From positions 62,001 through 126,000 of the forward strand of contig NZ_JAANCM010000004.1 in assembly GCF_011603255.1 (NCBI RefSeq): a stretch of DNA of 64,000 bases. Direction: 5' to 3'. Position numbers and translations under genes: made by a program. This stretch comes from Ferranicluibacter rubi. Lineage in GTDB: Bacteria > Pseudomonadota > Alphaproteobacteria > Rhizobiales > Rhizobiaceae. The notes under the pieces were generated by a model. The model did not search any database. It was not told where the DNA came from and saw nothing but the letters and a program-made list of their open reading frames with translations. The stretch's first letter is position 1, and every line of letters begins with the position of its first letter. Shown piece by piece: positions 1 to 6,109 of this stretch.

Positions 1-147
1 CCCGGGAAAGTCGCGGCTGACGTAAACGACAAGATCATAGGCCTCTGGGGCAACGACGGTCAGCGTCTTGTCGTAGACATCCCCGTCGAGATACTTCACA
101 TCGTCGATCTTGCTGAGCTTGCTGTAAGCGGTGACATCCAGACCCAT
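1..147 (-). CDS. Hypothetical phage protein, N-terminal part only
   Basis: The reading frame begins MGLDVTAYSKLSKI and runs off the left edge of the window after 49 codons. Its ATG overlaps the TGA of the upstream leftward gene, so the two are translationally coupled. I do not recognise a catalytic motif. The opening MGLDVTAY resembles small proteins I associate with rhizobial prophage early regions (family memory, not a search). It belongs to the short leftward cluster of accessory genes that lies outside the CI repressor gene. The true length and any C-terminal domain are unknown. Confidence 0.6.
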   Translation of the reverse strand, partial: MGLDVTAYSKLSKIDDVKYLDGDVYDKTLTVVAPEAYDLVVYVSRDFPG

Positions 148-362
148 CACGCGGCCTCCTGCGCTGCAAACGCCTCGATCCACTCGACGGCCGTCTCCAC
201 ATCCGGCATGTAACCGGGCGCGGTCATGCCCTTGAATCCGGGTACGAAGCCGTTGGTGACGCGGAAGACGGTGCCGGTGCTACGGCCGATTGTGACGTCG
301 AGAACCTCGTGGGCCGACGCGTCCATGTTGGCGGGGTGCTTGGCGAGGGCGATGGTCTTCAT
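147..362 (-). CDS. Hypothetical phage protein (71 aa)
   Basis: A small soluble protein, MKTIALAKHPANM to AQEAA, with no membrane segment or recognisable motif. It is coupled on both sides: its start overlaps the end of the 129-residue gene upstream and its stop overlaps the ATG of the next gene leftward. Such end-to-end ATGA overlaps are typical of prophage accessory operons. It is cotranscribed with its neighbours, presumably from the operator-controlled promoter near 1.25 kb. No function can be assigned. Confidence 0.55.
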   Translation of the reverse strand: MKTIALAKHPANMDASAHEVLDVTIGRSTGTVFRVTNGFVPGFKGMTAPGYMPDVETAVEWIEAFAAQEAA

Positions 363-748
363 GCTGCACCGCCTTTTGCTTTTTCGATGACCGCTCGTGT
401 TTCCTTGAGCATGTCGCCAACGCGGATCAGCAGCTCTTCTTTTGGGTCTCCCTCTGCAATCGCTCGACGAAGCATGACCAGATCGCCTTCGCGAACTTCC
501 AATTCCGTCAGCAATTCAGGAGCGGCGGCGATCAGGCGAGCATTTGCTTCATAAAGCGTGATGCGATGCCGGGCGGCGGTGTGAGACATGCGGCAGACGT
601 GAAACTCGCCATTCGCCATCGCCAGCGGCTTATCGCGCTCGGCATCTGAATGCTCGGGCTGGACAGAGACATAGGTCAGGCCGCTCTCGAAGCTGACAGA
701 TGAAACGACCTTCCATGGACCCGGTGTGTGCTTGACGTCAGCCATCAC
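359..748 (-). CDS. HTPGPW-type conserved phage protein (129 aa)
   Basis: The protein carries two hallmarks of a very widespread phage family: an N-terminal HTPGPW motif (residues 7-12) and the segment EANARLIAAAPELL (about residues 86-99), followed by a charged helical tail. I know the family from many prophages but no function has been established. The ATG follows a leftward-gene stop by overlap, so it is part of the same operon. Start choice between the two adjacent methionines is uncertain. The family assignment rests on the motifs and is fairly safe. Confidence 0.75.
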   Translation of the reverse strand: MMADVKHTPGPWKVVSSVSFESGLTYVSVQPEHSDAERDKPLAMANGEFHVCRMSHTAARHRITLYEANARLIAAAPELLTELEVREGDLVMLRRAIAEGDPKEELLIRVGDMLKETRAVIEKAKGGAA

Positions 749-927
749 ACCCTCCCTGCGATCTCATACGCCCGCTCCTGCCGGCTGAACCCGGTGTGAG
801 CCGCGTAGAGCGCGACAACGCCGATGACCGTGATCAGCACGATCAGCAGCACGTCGTTTGCGCGGGTGGCGAGGGCTTTCAGTGTTCGGGGGTCGATATC
901 TTTGCGGGGGTGCATGACCGTCTCCAT
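745..927 (-). CDS. Small single-span membrane protein (60 aa)
   Basis: I place the start at METVMHPRKDIDPR rather than at a methionine 31 codons further upstream, because the extra N-terminus is Arg/Pro-rich and overlaps the neighbouring gene. The mature reading frame has one strong hydrophobic helix (VLLIVLITVIGVVALYA) flanked by charged residues, with the short tail facing the other side. No family is recognised. Position in the immunity-proximal leftward operon would fit a superinfection-exclusion membrane protein, but that is only a guess from location and size. Confidence 0.5.
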   Translation of the reverse strand: METVMHPRKDIDPRTLKALATRANDVLLIVLITVIGVVALYAAHTGFSRQERAYEIAGRV

Positions 928-976
928 GGTGATCCGTTTCGATATCCGCCGGTTGATGGGCGGATGCCGAAGCGGA

Positions 977-1198
977 TCAGGCAACGAAGCGAAGCTGCCC
1001 AGCTTTGATCTGCCGAGCATAGCGCGCGTTTTGACGATCAGAGCTGTACGGGTAGCGCTTGCCGGTCTTTGGCAGCTTCTTGGTCTTGCTGATGCCCTGC
1101 GGCTTGTCTGCGATCAGCACGGGGGCTGCAGCGAGAGGTTCCGAGTGCGCCATCATCGACATTGCGATGAGGGATCCAATTCCGATTGTTCCGCGCAT
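977..1198 (-). CDS. Small basic protein with possible signal peptide
   Basis: Start chosen at MRGTIGIG because GGAG lies eight bases upstream of this ATG; a methionine two codons earlier is too close to the same box. The N-terminus (GTIGIGSLIAMSMMAHSEPLAAA) looks like a short export signal or weak membrane segment, followed by a Lys/Arg/Tyr-rich body. It is the first gene of the leftward operon and lies downstream of a good sigma70-type promoter overlapped by repressor-like operator boxes. No homologous family recognised. Confidence 0.5.
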   Translation of the reverse strand: MRGTIGIGSLIAMSMMAHSEPLAAAPVLIADKPQGISKTKKLPKTGKRYPYSSDRQNARYARQIKAGQLRFVA

Positions 1199-1237
1199 TC
1201 CCATTTCTCCATCTCGCTTGGTGCGGTTGATGGAGAA

Positions 1238-1292
1238 AATGTACCCATTACGTGTACGATCGTCAACCCCAAAATGTGTACAGTTTGGGTAA
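1238..1292. promoter_or_regulatory. Leftward promoter with two TGTAC operator boxes
   Basis: On the minus strand TTGACG (1266-1261) and TACATT (1243-1238) are separated by 17 bp, a good -35/-10 pair for the leftward operon. The spacer and -10 contain TGTACCCATTACGTGTAC (1240-1257). A second box GTGTACAGTTTGGGTAA (1276-1292) lies in roughly inverted orientation. The same GTGTAC and TGTACCC elements recur between the ci and cro genes, so these are probably repressor operators. Binding is inferred from repetition only. Confidence 0.6.
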
Positions 1293-1333
1293 TGGCGCAA
1301 CGCTATGATCTTGCAGGCGAATGGAGGTTCGGC

Positions 1334-1657
1334 ATGCAGGTGATCATGTTCCTGGCGGCGATGATGGTTTCAGATGCGGAGGTGCAGGAGGCACTTCGGG
1401 CGGCAGCCCTCTCGAACAAGATCGGAGAGGTGAAGGCATGCATTACCGAATATGCAGCGAAGATCGCGGTTCGCACGAACGAAAGCGCCTCGGCCACGGG
1501 GTCTTTAGCGGTTCGCTTCTGTGCATCGAAGATCGGGGAGGCTTACGAAGGCGCTCACGATCGTGGCCTGCTGATGGATGCCATGCAGAAGTATGGCGAG
1601 TTGCAGGCAACGAGATGTCGGATCGGCGAGCTGGACGCCGCTATATGCCCGAAATGA
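1334..1657 (+). CDS. Small secreted hypothetical protein (107 aa)
   Basis: GGAGG sits six bases upstream of this ATG and decides the start. The first 17 residues (MQVIMFLAAMMVSDAEV) look like a signal peptide. The remainder is helical with three cysteines (VKACI, RFCAS, TRCRI, plus a C-terminal AICPK), suggesting disulphide-stabilised periplasmic folding. It is transcribed divergently from the leftward operon across the shared operator region and converges with the ci gene, ending directly at its stop. A lysogeny-expressed accessory protein is plausible; no family recognised. Confidence 0.5.
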   Translation: MQVIMFLAAMMVSDAEVQEALRAAALSNKIGEVKACITEYAAKIAVRTNESASATGSLAVRFCASKIGEAYEGAHDRGLLMDAMQKYGELQATRCRIGELDAAICPK

Positions 1658-2224
1658 TCAGCGCGGCGTGAGCGCTGTGACCTTGGCAGCCCAAACGAGG
1701 TCTTGATCCTCCATCGGGCTTTCCGTCTGCGACAACAGATGGAAGAGCCCCTGCTCTGAGCCTTTCATGAGCTTCTTCACGAGAACCTTGCCCTCGATCG
1801 TCTCGACGATACACAGATGCCCGATCAGGTCGGCCGTCACCGGATTGCGCACGTCGTCGTAGAACACCAGCCACTGATTGAAGAATGGCCCGATGGAGTC
1901 GCCTCGTATTTCTAGGCCGACCGTGTGTTCTGTCCCTCCCGGCGGGGTTGGCACTTCTTCGAACTCCTCGTCTCCGTCGACGTAGAAATGGGCCTCTGAG
2001 CCGGCGCCGACCCTTCCCACTATCCTTGAAGTTCGTTGATCAGCGATTACCGACGCCTCATCGACGCCGAAAGCTTTTGCTGCCTGGGCGATATAATCGG
2101 ATGTCAGCCGGCGCTCGCCGCGCTCAAGCTTCACATACTGACTTCGGGAAACGCCCATCAAATCCGCGGCGTCTTGCAGCTTCAGATTTTTGAGTTTCCG
2201 AAGCGATCTCAAATTGTTGGCCAT
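1658..2224 (-). CDS. CI-like repressor: XRE HTH plus S24 peptidase-like domain
   Basis: The N-terminal helix-turn-helix spans roughly LRSLRKLKNLKLQDAADLMG and VSRSQYVKLERGE. A linker contains VGRVGAG, a typical Ala-Gly self-cleavage site, and the C-terminal half has GDSIGP (catalytic-type Ser) and VLVKKL (catalytic-type Lys), as in LexA/CI proteins. It should hold the prophage silent and be cleaved on SOS induction. I start it at MANNLRSL; an upstream ATG (MTRARRIG) has a purine-rich box that is too close. It is divergent from cro, with shared TGTAC operator boxes between and overlapping its start. Confidence 0.88.
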   Translation of the reverse strand: MANNLRSLRKLKNLKLQDAADLMGVSRSQYVKLERGERRLTSDYIAQAAKAFGVDEASVIADQRTSRIVGRVGAGSEAHFYVDGDEEFEEVPTPPGGTEHTVGLEIRGDSIGPFFNQWLVFYDDVRNPVTADLIGHLCIVETIEGKVLVKKLMKGSEQGLFHLLSQTESPMEDQDLVWAAKVTALTPR

Positions 2225-2323
2225 ACTGGGTACATCGCCGATTCTGCGCGCGCGTGTCATTCCCCTTTCTGTGTACACTTGCAATTGACAAATGTACCCA
2301 TAGTGGGGATACTCTGCAGCATC
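2224..2323. promoter_or_regulatory. ci-cro operator and rightward early promoter
   Basis: Rightward promoter: TTGACA at 2285-2290, a 17-bp spacer and GATACT at 2308-2313. TGTACCCA (2293-2300) lies inside the spacer and GTGTACAC (2271-2278) just upstream; TACTGGGTACA (2224-2234) overlaps the start of the repressor gene. These match the boxes near 1.25 kb. A repressor bound in the spacer would block early transcription. The predicted transcription start lies only a few bases before the cro ATG, so the cro message may be nearly leaderless. Confidence 0.7.
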
Positions 2324-2527
2324 ATGAAGCTACACGATTATCTCAACCGACCCGACACCCAAGACGAAGAGACCTTCGCCCGTGAATGCGCGGTGAGCGT
2401 TTCGTGCGTCCGGAAGTGGCGGTACGGGGACCGTTTTCCCCGTGCCCACCAGTTTGAAAAGATCAGGGCCGCAACTCGCGGCCGGGTCACTGCGAACGAT
2501 TTTGCCGTTGCTGCCGAGGCCGTCTGA
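2324..2527 (+). CDS. Cro-like small DNA-binding protein (67 aa)
   Basis: A 67-residue protein whose middle (FARECAVSVSCVRKW, then RFPRAHQFEKIRAAT) has the spacing of a Cro/YdaS-like helix-turn-helix. It is the first gene of the rightward early operon, opposite ci, and its promoter carries the presumed CI boxes. The expected role is to antagonise CI on the same operators during lytic growth. Assignment rests on size, HTH pattern and position. Its stop overlaps the next ATG as TGATG. Confidence 0.72.
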   Translation: MKLHDYLNRPDTQDEETFARECAVSVSCVRKWRYGDRFPRAHQFEKIRAATRGRVTANDFAVAAEAV

Positions 2528-2904
2528 TGTCTGCACAATCCTCCTTTTTCGCGTCGTCTGGATTCAGCAAGCACCGCACCAAGATTCGGTGTGTTGACGC
2601 CGTGTGCGACATGGCCCGCAGCCTCTGGCCCTCGAAAACCGCCATCAACCTTTCAAGCCGTGCCGAGATCTCGAAGCGCGCTGCCGAGCTGTGGCTCGAA
2701 GGCCGTACCGAGCCGGGCGCGGATGCCCTCGTGAACCTGCTGCGCTCTGACGCCGGGTTCCTGCTCCTTCAGCAGCTCATGCAGGGCTCTGGCACGCGCT
2801 GGTGGAAGGACTTTCAGCGCGGCGTGCACATCGCCGATCTGGAACAGAAGCAGGAGGTGCTTCGGCTTCAGCTTGAAGAGATCAAGGGAGGAATGAAGCC
2901 ATGA
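2527..2904 (+). CDS. Early phage protein with putative HTH (125 aa)
   Basis: Residues about 35-75 (TAINLSSRAEISKRAAELWLEG, then ALVNLLRSDAGFLLLQQLM) read like a helix-turn-helix followed by an amphipathic helix, and the C-terminus (IADLEQKQEVLRLQLEEIK) is a short coiled coil. This layout suggests a small DNA-binding regulator, and the place just after cro is where lambdoid phages keep CII-like activators. That role is an inference; no known family is recognised. Start and stop overlap the neighbouring genes. Confidence 0.6.
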   Translation: MSAQSSFFASSGFSKHRTKIRCVDAVCDMARSLWPSKTAINLSSRAEISKRAAELWLEGRTEPGADALVNLLRSDAGFLLLQQLMQGSGTRWWKDFQRGVHIADLEQKQEVLRLQLEEIKGGMKP

Positions 2905-3023
2905 CATCGTTCGTTGCCGACTGCCTGTTGCGTGTTTCGACCGGGCTGTATCTCGCGTCCGTGCAGGTGAAGGATTGGGCCATAGCGCTGATCGTTCACC
3001 GCAATCGGAGGGCGCGCCGATGA
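2901..3023 (+). CDS. Very small early protein (40 aa)
   Basis: An ATGA overlap joins it to the preceding gene and GGGAGGA lies about ten bases upstream. The product, MTSFVADCLLRV to VHRNRRARR, is a short helix with a strongly basic tail. Its stop overlaps the ATG of the next gene. Coupled overlaps at both ends and the ribosome-binding site favour a real gene despite its size. No function is suggested by the sequence. Confidence 0.45.
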   Translation: MTSFVADCLLRVSTGLYLASVQVKDWAIALIVHRNRRARR

Positions 3024-3157
3024 TCCCTTACTGGCTCCTTATCGCCGCCATGGCCTCGCTGGCTGTCGGCATCGTCGGCATGACGGTTGCCCTCATGACC
3101 ATCGCCGTGCGCGAGGCCCGCAAGGATCATCTCAGCGGGCGGTTTCCATGGATCTGA
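3020..3157 (+). CDS. Small single-span membrane protein (45 aa)
   Basis: MIPYWLLIAAMASLAVG and the following IVGMTVALMTIAV form one long or two short membrane helices, ending in a charged tail (REARKDHLSGRF). A ribosome-binding site GGAGGG lies about nine bases upstream. An upstream methionine in frame is ignored because it would overlap the preceding gene without a binding site. Position in the early operon and small hydrophobic character are all that can be said; roles such as exclusion or membrane targeting are possible but unsupported. Confidence 0.5.
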   Translation: MIPYWLLIAAMASLAVGIVGMTVALMTIAVREARKDHLSGRFPWI

Positions 3158-3741
3158 TCCCGATCCGGGTCTGCCCGGAGTGCGAGCGGCCTATCGGCGC
3201 CGGCCTTCACTGCTGGGACTGCGGATACGTCCCTCTCCTTACCGATCTCGATTGCCAACAGGAAATCGAAGAAGTGCCCGGCGCAACGCGCTTCGTGCGT
3301 CCGGCTGTTCCCAACCCCTCGAAGCGCTTCAGGAGCGATGAATATGGACAAAGAAACAATCGAGGATGTCGCCTCGGAAACACTGTCGGGCGACCTGCGC
3401 GACGTCATGCTGACCCACATCCGCAGCATGGAGACGCCTTGGTCGAAGCTGTCGGAGCGGGCGCAGGAAGACAAGATCTACGCCATCCAGAGCGCGTGCG
3501 AGCACATCGTGCGTCAGGCTGTGCAGACCATCGCGGCATCTGGTCACGACGTGATCGCCGTCGAGGTGAGCAAGTTCACCGTCAAGGACACGATCAAGAT
3601 GGAAGTCGTGGCGAACGTCACGACGCCGAACATCGAGCAGCTTGCCGACAACCGTGGCCGGAACGCTCTGCTCATCTTCGTCTCTGCATCCGACTATCTC
3701 GGCGAGCGTGCCCAGGCATCGGCCGACAAGGACGAGCCTGA
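3148..3741 (+). CDS. Zinc-ribbon ORF running into the next gene
   Basis: The first 60 codons look like a genuine small protein: MDLIPIRVCPECERPIG followed by HCWDCGY gives two CxxC pairs of a zinc ribbon. After about codon 64 the frame overlaps the well-supported downstream gene by some 400 bases and becomes Arg-rich, as expected of an out-of-frame shadow. A TGA in another frame overlaps the downstream start, so a single-base indel may have removed the natural stop. I trust the zinc ribbon, not the C-terminal two-thirds. Confidence 0.35.
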   Translation: MDLIPIRVCPECERPIGAGLHCWDCGYVPLLTDLDCQQEIEEVPGATRFVRPAVPNPSKRFRSDEYGQRNNRGCRLGNTVGRPARRHADPHPQHGDALVEAVGAGAGRQDLRHPERVRAHRASGCADHRGIWSRRDRRRGEQVHRQGHDQDGSRGERHDAEHRAACRQPWPERSAHLRLCIRLSRRACPGIGRQGRA

Positions 3742-3769
3742 GCTGCCGATCGAAGACGAGGCGGCTTAA
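3338..3769 (+). CDS. Conserved early phage protein (143 aa)
   Basis: AGGAG lies two to six bases before the first ATG. The protein is an acidic alpha/beta domain (METPWSKLSERAQEDKIYAIQ, then VIAVEVSKFTVKDTIKMEV and NALLIFVSASDYLGE) with a Glu/Asp-rich tail. I do not recognise a named family. Its location before a DUF1064-type nuclease and other early genes suggests a role in phage DNA metabolism, for instance recombination, but nothing in the sequence proves it. Confidence 0.6.
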   Translation: MNMDKETIEDVASETLSGDLRDVMLTHIRSMETPWSKLSERAQEDKIYAIQSACEHIVRQAVQTIAASGHDVIAVEVSKFTVKDTIKMEVVANVTTPNIEQLADNRGRNALLIFVSASDYLGERAQASADKDEPELPIEDEAA

Positions 3770-3771
3770 TC

Positions 3772-4152
3772 ATGATGGCTGGTCGCACCCAGCACGGCAG
3801 CAAGGCGGCCTCTGGTCGCCTTGCTCTTGGCCGTCTCAAGACAGGCGAGCGTAACAAGACCGAGGCAGCGTACGAGCTGATGCTCGAAGACATGCGGCAT
3901 GCCGGTGATGTCCTCTGGTATCGGTTCGAGGGCGTGAAGCTGCGCCTTGCCGACAACACGTTTTACACCCCCGATTTTGCCGTGATGCTCTCTTCCGGGC
4001 AGCTCGAAATGCACGAGGTCAAAGGCTTCTGGCAGGACGACGCACGCGTGAAGATCAAGGTCGCGGCCGATCTCTACCCCTTCCGTTTCATCGCTGCCAT
4101 GCCGCTTCGCAAGAAGGACGGCGGCGGCTGGAAAATCGAGGTTTTCGAATGA
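3772..4152 (+). CDS. DUF1064-family putative nuclease (126 aa)
   Basis: The order NKTEAAYE, YRFEGVKLRLAD, TFYTPDFAVML and LEMHEVKGFW followed by DARVKIKVAADLYPF matches my memory of DUF1064 proteins, phage-encoded restriction-endonuclease-fold proteins. PDF plus EVKG supply the Asp and Glu-x-Lys of a PD-(D/E)xK active site, with an upstream Glu in KTEAAYE. Family members are proposed Holliday-junction resolvase-like enzymes. A Gly-rich basic N-terminus may bind DNA. It overlaps the next gene by ATGA and belongs to the early operon. Confidence 0.75.
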   Translation: MMAGRTQHGSKAASGRLALGRLKTGERNKTEAAYELMLEDMRHAGDVLWYRFEGVKLRLADNTFYTPDFAVMLSSGQLEMHEVKGFWQDDARVKIKVAADLYPFRFIAAMPLRKKDGGGWKIEVFE

Positions 4153-4673
4153 GTGAATGGACAGAAGAACGCATCGACAGCCTTCGCTTCATGTGGTCCG
4201 AAGGCTTGAGCGCGTCTGAGATCGCGACACGGCTCGGCGGCCTCACACGCAATGCGGTTATCGGCAAGGTTCATCGCCTCAAGCTGCACAACCGCGTCGG
4301 TGTGGCGAAAGAGATCCAGGCGAATACGCCGCAGGTCAAGGTTGCCGAGGTGCCCAAGGTCGCCATGGCTGCGTCCATCGCGAAGGTCGTGGTCAGGCCC
4401 GCGCCCCGTATTGCTTCGACCGCTGCTCCCCGCCTCGAGCTGCCGGAGATGATGGGGTCGGTTCTCAAGCCTGTTCCCCTGCTGAAAACGCTCGTCGACC
4501 TCAACAAGGACGACTGCCGCTGGCCGGTCAACGGTGAGCGCGCCGAAACACGCTTCTGCTGCCACGCCGTCTCTCAGGGCTCGTCCTACTGCGAATATCA
4601 CCGGCTGGCAGCAAAGGGCTCTGGCACGGTGTCCGAGCGTCTGGCGGCGCGTGAGCTGCGGAGGGCTGCATGA
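4149..4673 (+). CDS. Phage-encoded GcrA cell-cycle regulator homologue
   Basis: The N-terminal WTEERIDSLRFMWSEGLSAS, EIATRLGG and RNAVIGKVHRLKL is the characteristic DNA-binding domain of GcrA, and the C-terminal segment (DCRWPV, RFCCHAV, YCEYH) matches its conserved sigma70-contacting region. Host GcrA is an alphaproteobacterial co-activator that stimulates sigma70 RNA polymerase, notably at promoters with methylated GANTC sites. A phage copy could redirect host polymerase to phage or cell-cycle promoters. The linker between the domains is Ala/Val/Lys/Pro-rich and variable. Coupled by overlaps on both sides. Confidence 0.88.
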   Translation: MSEWTEERIDSLRFMWSEGLSASEIATRLGGLTRNAVIGKVHRLKLHNRVGVAKEIQANTPQVKVAEVPKVAMAASIAKVVVRPAPRIASTAAPRLELPEMMGSVLKPVPLLKTLVDLNKDDCRWPVNGERAETRFCCHAVSQGSSYCEYHRLAAKGSGTVSERLAARELRRAA

Positions 4674-4939
4674 TGGCAGACATCGGCAACGTTGGTGACC
4701 AGATACACGGCCTTCCTTACGCGCAGGACGAGACAGATATCCACGACGACATGGCGGCGTTCGACAGTTTTCCGAGAGAAATCCGACAGGCACTTTCAAG
4801 CGCTCCTCTCGATATTTGTGCAGAGCCCGTCGCATGGCATTTCCAATCTGGAATGAGCCCTGCGCTGATTTTGCGTGAGATCGAGGCGCTCAATGCCGAG
4901 GTGCTCAAGGCTGCATACAGCGAAAAGGGGATCAACTGA
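4670..4939 (+). CDS. Hypothetical early phage protein (89 aa)
   Basis: An acidic protein with a central FPREIRQALSSAPLDICAEPV segment and a C-terminal helix (PALILREIEALNAEVLKAAY). It starts by ATGA overlap with the gcrA-like gene, with GGAGG upstream, and ends by overlap with the methyltransferase gene. I recall similar proteins from Rhizobium phage early regions but no function. Because it sits between GcrA-like and methyltransferase genes it may act in the same regulatory step; this is speculative. Confidence 0.5.
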   Translation: MMADIGNVGDQIHGLPYAQDETDIHDDMAAFDSFPREIRQALSSAPLDICAEPVAWHFQSGMSPALILREIEALNAEVLKAAYSEKGIN

Positions 4940-5460
4940 TGGGCAAGCGCTCCGACTTTCCCCGCCTCGATCGCGACGCCTACCAGACGATCGATCCGCG
5001 CGCCGGGCAGAAGCTGATCCCGCACCTGCGCGGCGTCAAGACCTTCGCTGAGCCATGCGCCGGTGAGGGCTATCTCGTTGGCCAGCTTCAGGCCGCCGGT
5101 CTCGTCTGCACCTATGAGGGCGATATCACGTCCGGCCTCGATGCTCTCTCTCACCCCTTCGAGCAAGACGCCGGGTTCGACGCCATTATCACCAACCCGC
5201 CCTGGCGCCGCGACGTCCTGCACCTGATGATCGAGCGCTTCATGCATATCGCGCCGACGTGGATCCTCCTTGATGCCGGCTGGGCATATACCAAGCAATC
5301 CGCGCCCTTCATCGACCAGTGCTCGCACATCGTCGCTGTGGGCCGCCTGCGCTGGATTCCCGACACGAAGATGTCCGGCAAGGATGACTGCGTGTGGTTG
5401 CGCTTCCACAGCCAGCACGTCGGCGGCCCGCGCTTCGTCGGGCGGGAGGTGGCGGCATGA
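4939..5460 (+). CDS. SAM-dependent DNA methyltransferase-like protein
   Basis: Motif I of amino-MTases is seen as TFAEPCAGEGYLVGQL (about residues 35-50), an acidic residue for SAM ribose follows in YEGDIT, and motif IV is ITNPPWRRDV (about residues 83-92). The NPPW signature indicates N6-adenine (or N4-cytosine) amino-methylation. At 173 residues it is small and shows no separate target-recognition domain or linked endonuclease, so it is probably a solitary phage methylase used for anti-restriction or regulation. Overlaps the next gene by ATGA. Confidence 0.8.
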   Translation: MGKRSDFPRLDRDAYQTIDPRAGQKLIPHLRGVKTFAEPCAGEGYLVGQLQAAGLVCTYEGDITSGLDALSHPFEQDAGFDAIITNPPWRRDVLHLMIERFMHIAPTWILLDAGWAYTKQSAPFIDQCSHIVAVGRLRWIPDTKMSGKDDCVWLRFHSQHVGGPRFVGREVAA

Positions 5461-5765
5461 AGTGTAATTTCGTCGTCGGCCAGAGGGTCGTGTGCATCAA
5501 CAGCGATTGGCCCGAGAATGGGGTTATCGAAATTGCACGCAAGGTCGTCCCAACCCCATCACGCGTTCCAATGATAAACGAGGTGCTGACCATCCGAGAG
5601 ATCCGGGGTGGGCTCATAAATAATGAGGTGGTTTTCCTCCACTTTGAGGAGTTTCCCCATGGATGGGACTCCAGGCATTTCGCGCCGCTCATCACCCGCA
5701 AGACCGACATCTCGATCTTCACCGACATGCTGACGCCCGCCGGCAAGGAGAAGGCCGATGCTTGA
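5457..5765 (+). CDS. Hypothetical phage protein with SH3-like start (102 aa)
   Basis: GGGAGG precedes the ATG that overlaps the methyltransferase stop, which sets the start at MKCNFVVGQRVV. The opening VGQRVVCINSDWPE, then LTIREIRGG and VVFLHFEEFPHGWDSRHFAPL, is the beta-rich pattern of short SH3-like phage proteins that end in a Phe/Pro-rich hook. I recall the pattern from many phage early operons, function unknown. Stop overlaps the next ATG. Confidence 0.55.
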   Translation: MKCNFVVGQRVVCINSDWPENGVIEIARKVVPTPSRVPMINEVLTIREIRGGLINNEVVFLHFEEFPHGWDSRHFAPLITRKTDISIFTDMLTPAGKEKADA

Positions 5766-6108
5766 GCGCGTCACCGCCCATGCCGTTCTCCGCTATCTCG
5801 AACGTGTCCTTCACGAGCCGGTGCAGCAATGGCTCGCCGACCAGCCGCCGATGCGCGAGTGCCAGAAGCTTGCGCTCTGCTGCGAGCGCGCTGGCCTGCC
5901 GGCTGATGCCGTGCGCCTCTCCATGCTCACACAGCCGGTCATCAACGCGCTCAACACCAAGCGCTCCCAGAAGACCACGCTCGTGACCGAGAACGCCGTC
6001 TACGTCATCGACGGGCGCAAGATCATCACGGTGCTCGCGATCGGCATGCGTCCGAAGAAGAAGCAGAAGTTCAAGGCGCACAAGAGCCGCCAGTTGGCTG
6101 AGGTGTGA
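5758..6108 (+). CDS. Hypothetical phage protein, VTAHAVLRYLERV type (116 aa)
   Basis: The N-terminus VTAHAVLRYLERVLHEPV is a conserved helix that I associate with a family of small phage proteins of unknown role. The middle is helical with two cysteines (ALCCER), then TLVTENAVYVIDGRKIITVL gives beta strands, and the C-terminus is strongly basic (RPKKKQKFKAHKSR), suggesting nucleic-acid contact. It directly precedes the replication initiator-like gene. No enzymatic motif is visible. Confidence 0.5.
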   Translation: MLERVTAHAVLRYLERVLHEPVQQWLADQPPMRECQKLALCCERAGLPADAVRLSMLTQPVINALNTKRSQKTTLVTENAVYVIDGRKIITVLAIGMRPKKKQKFKAHKSRQLAEV

Positions 6109-6109
6109 C

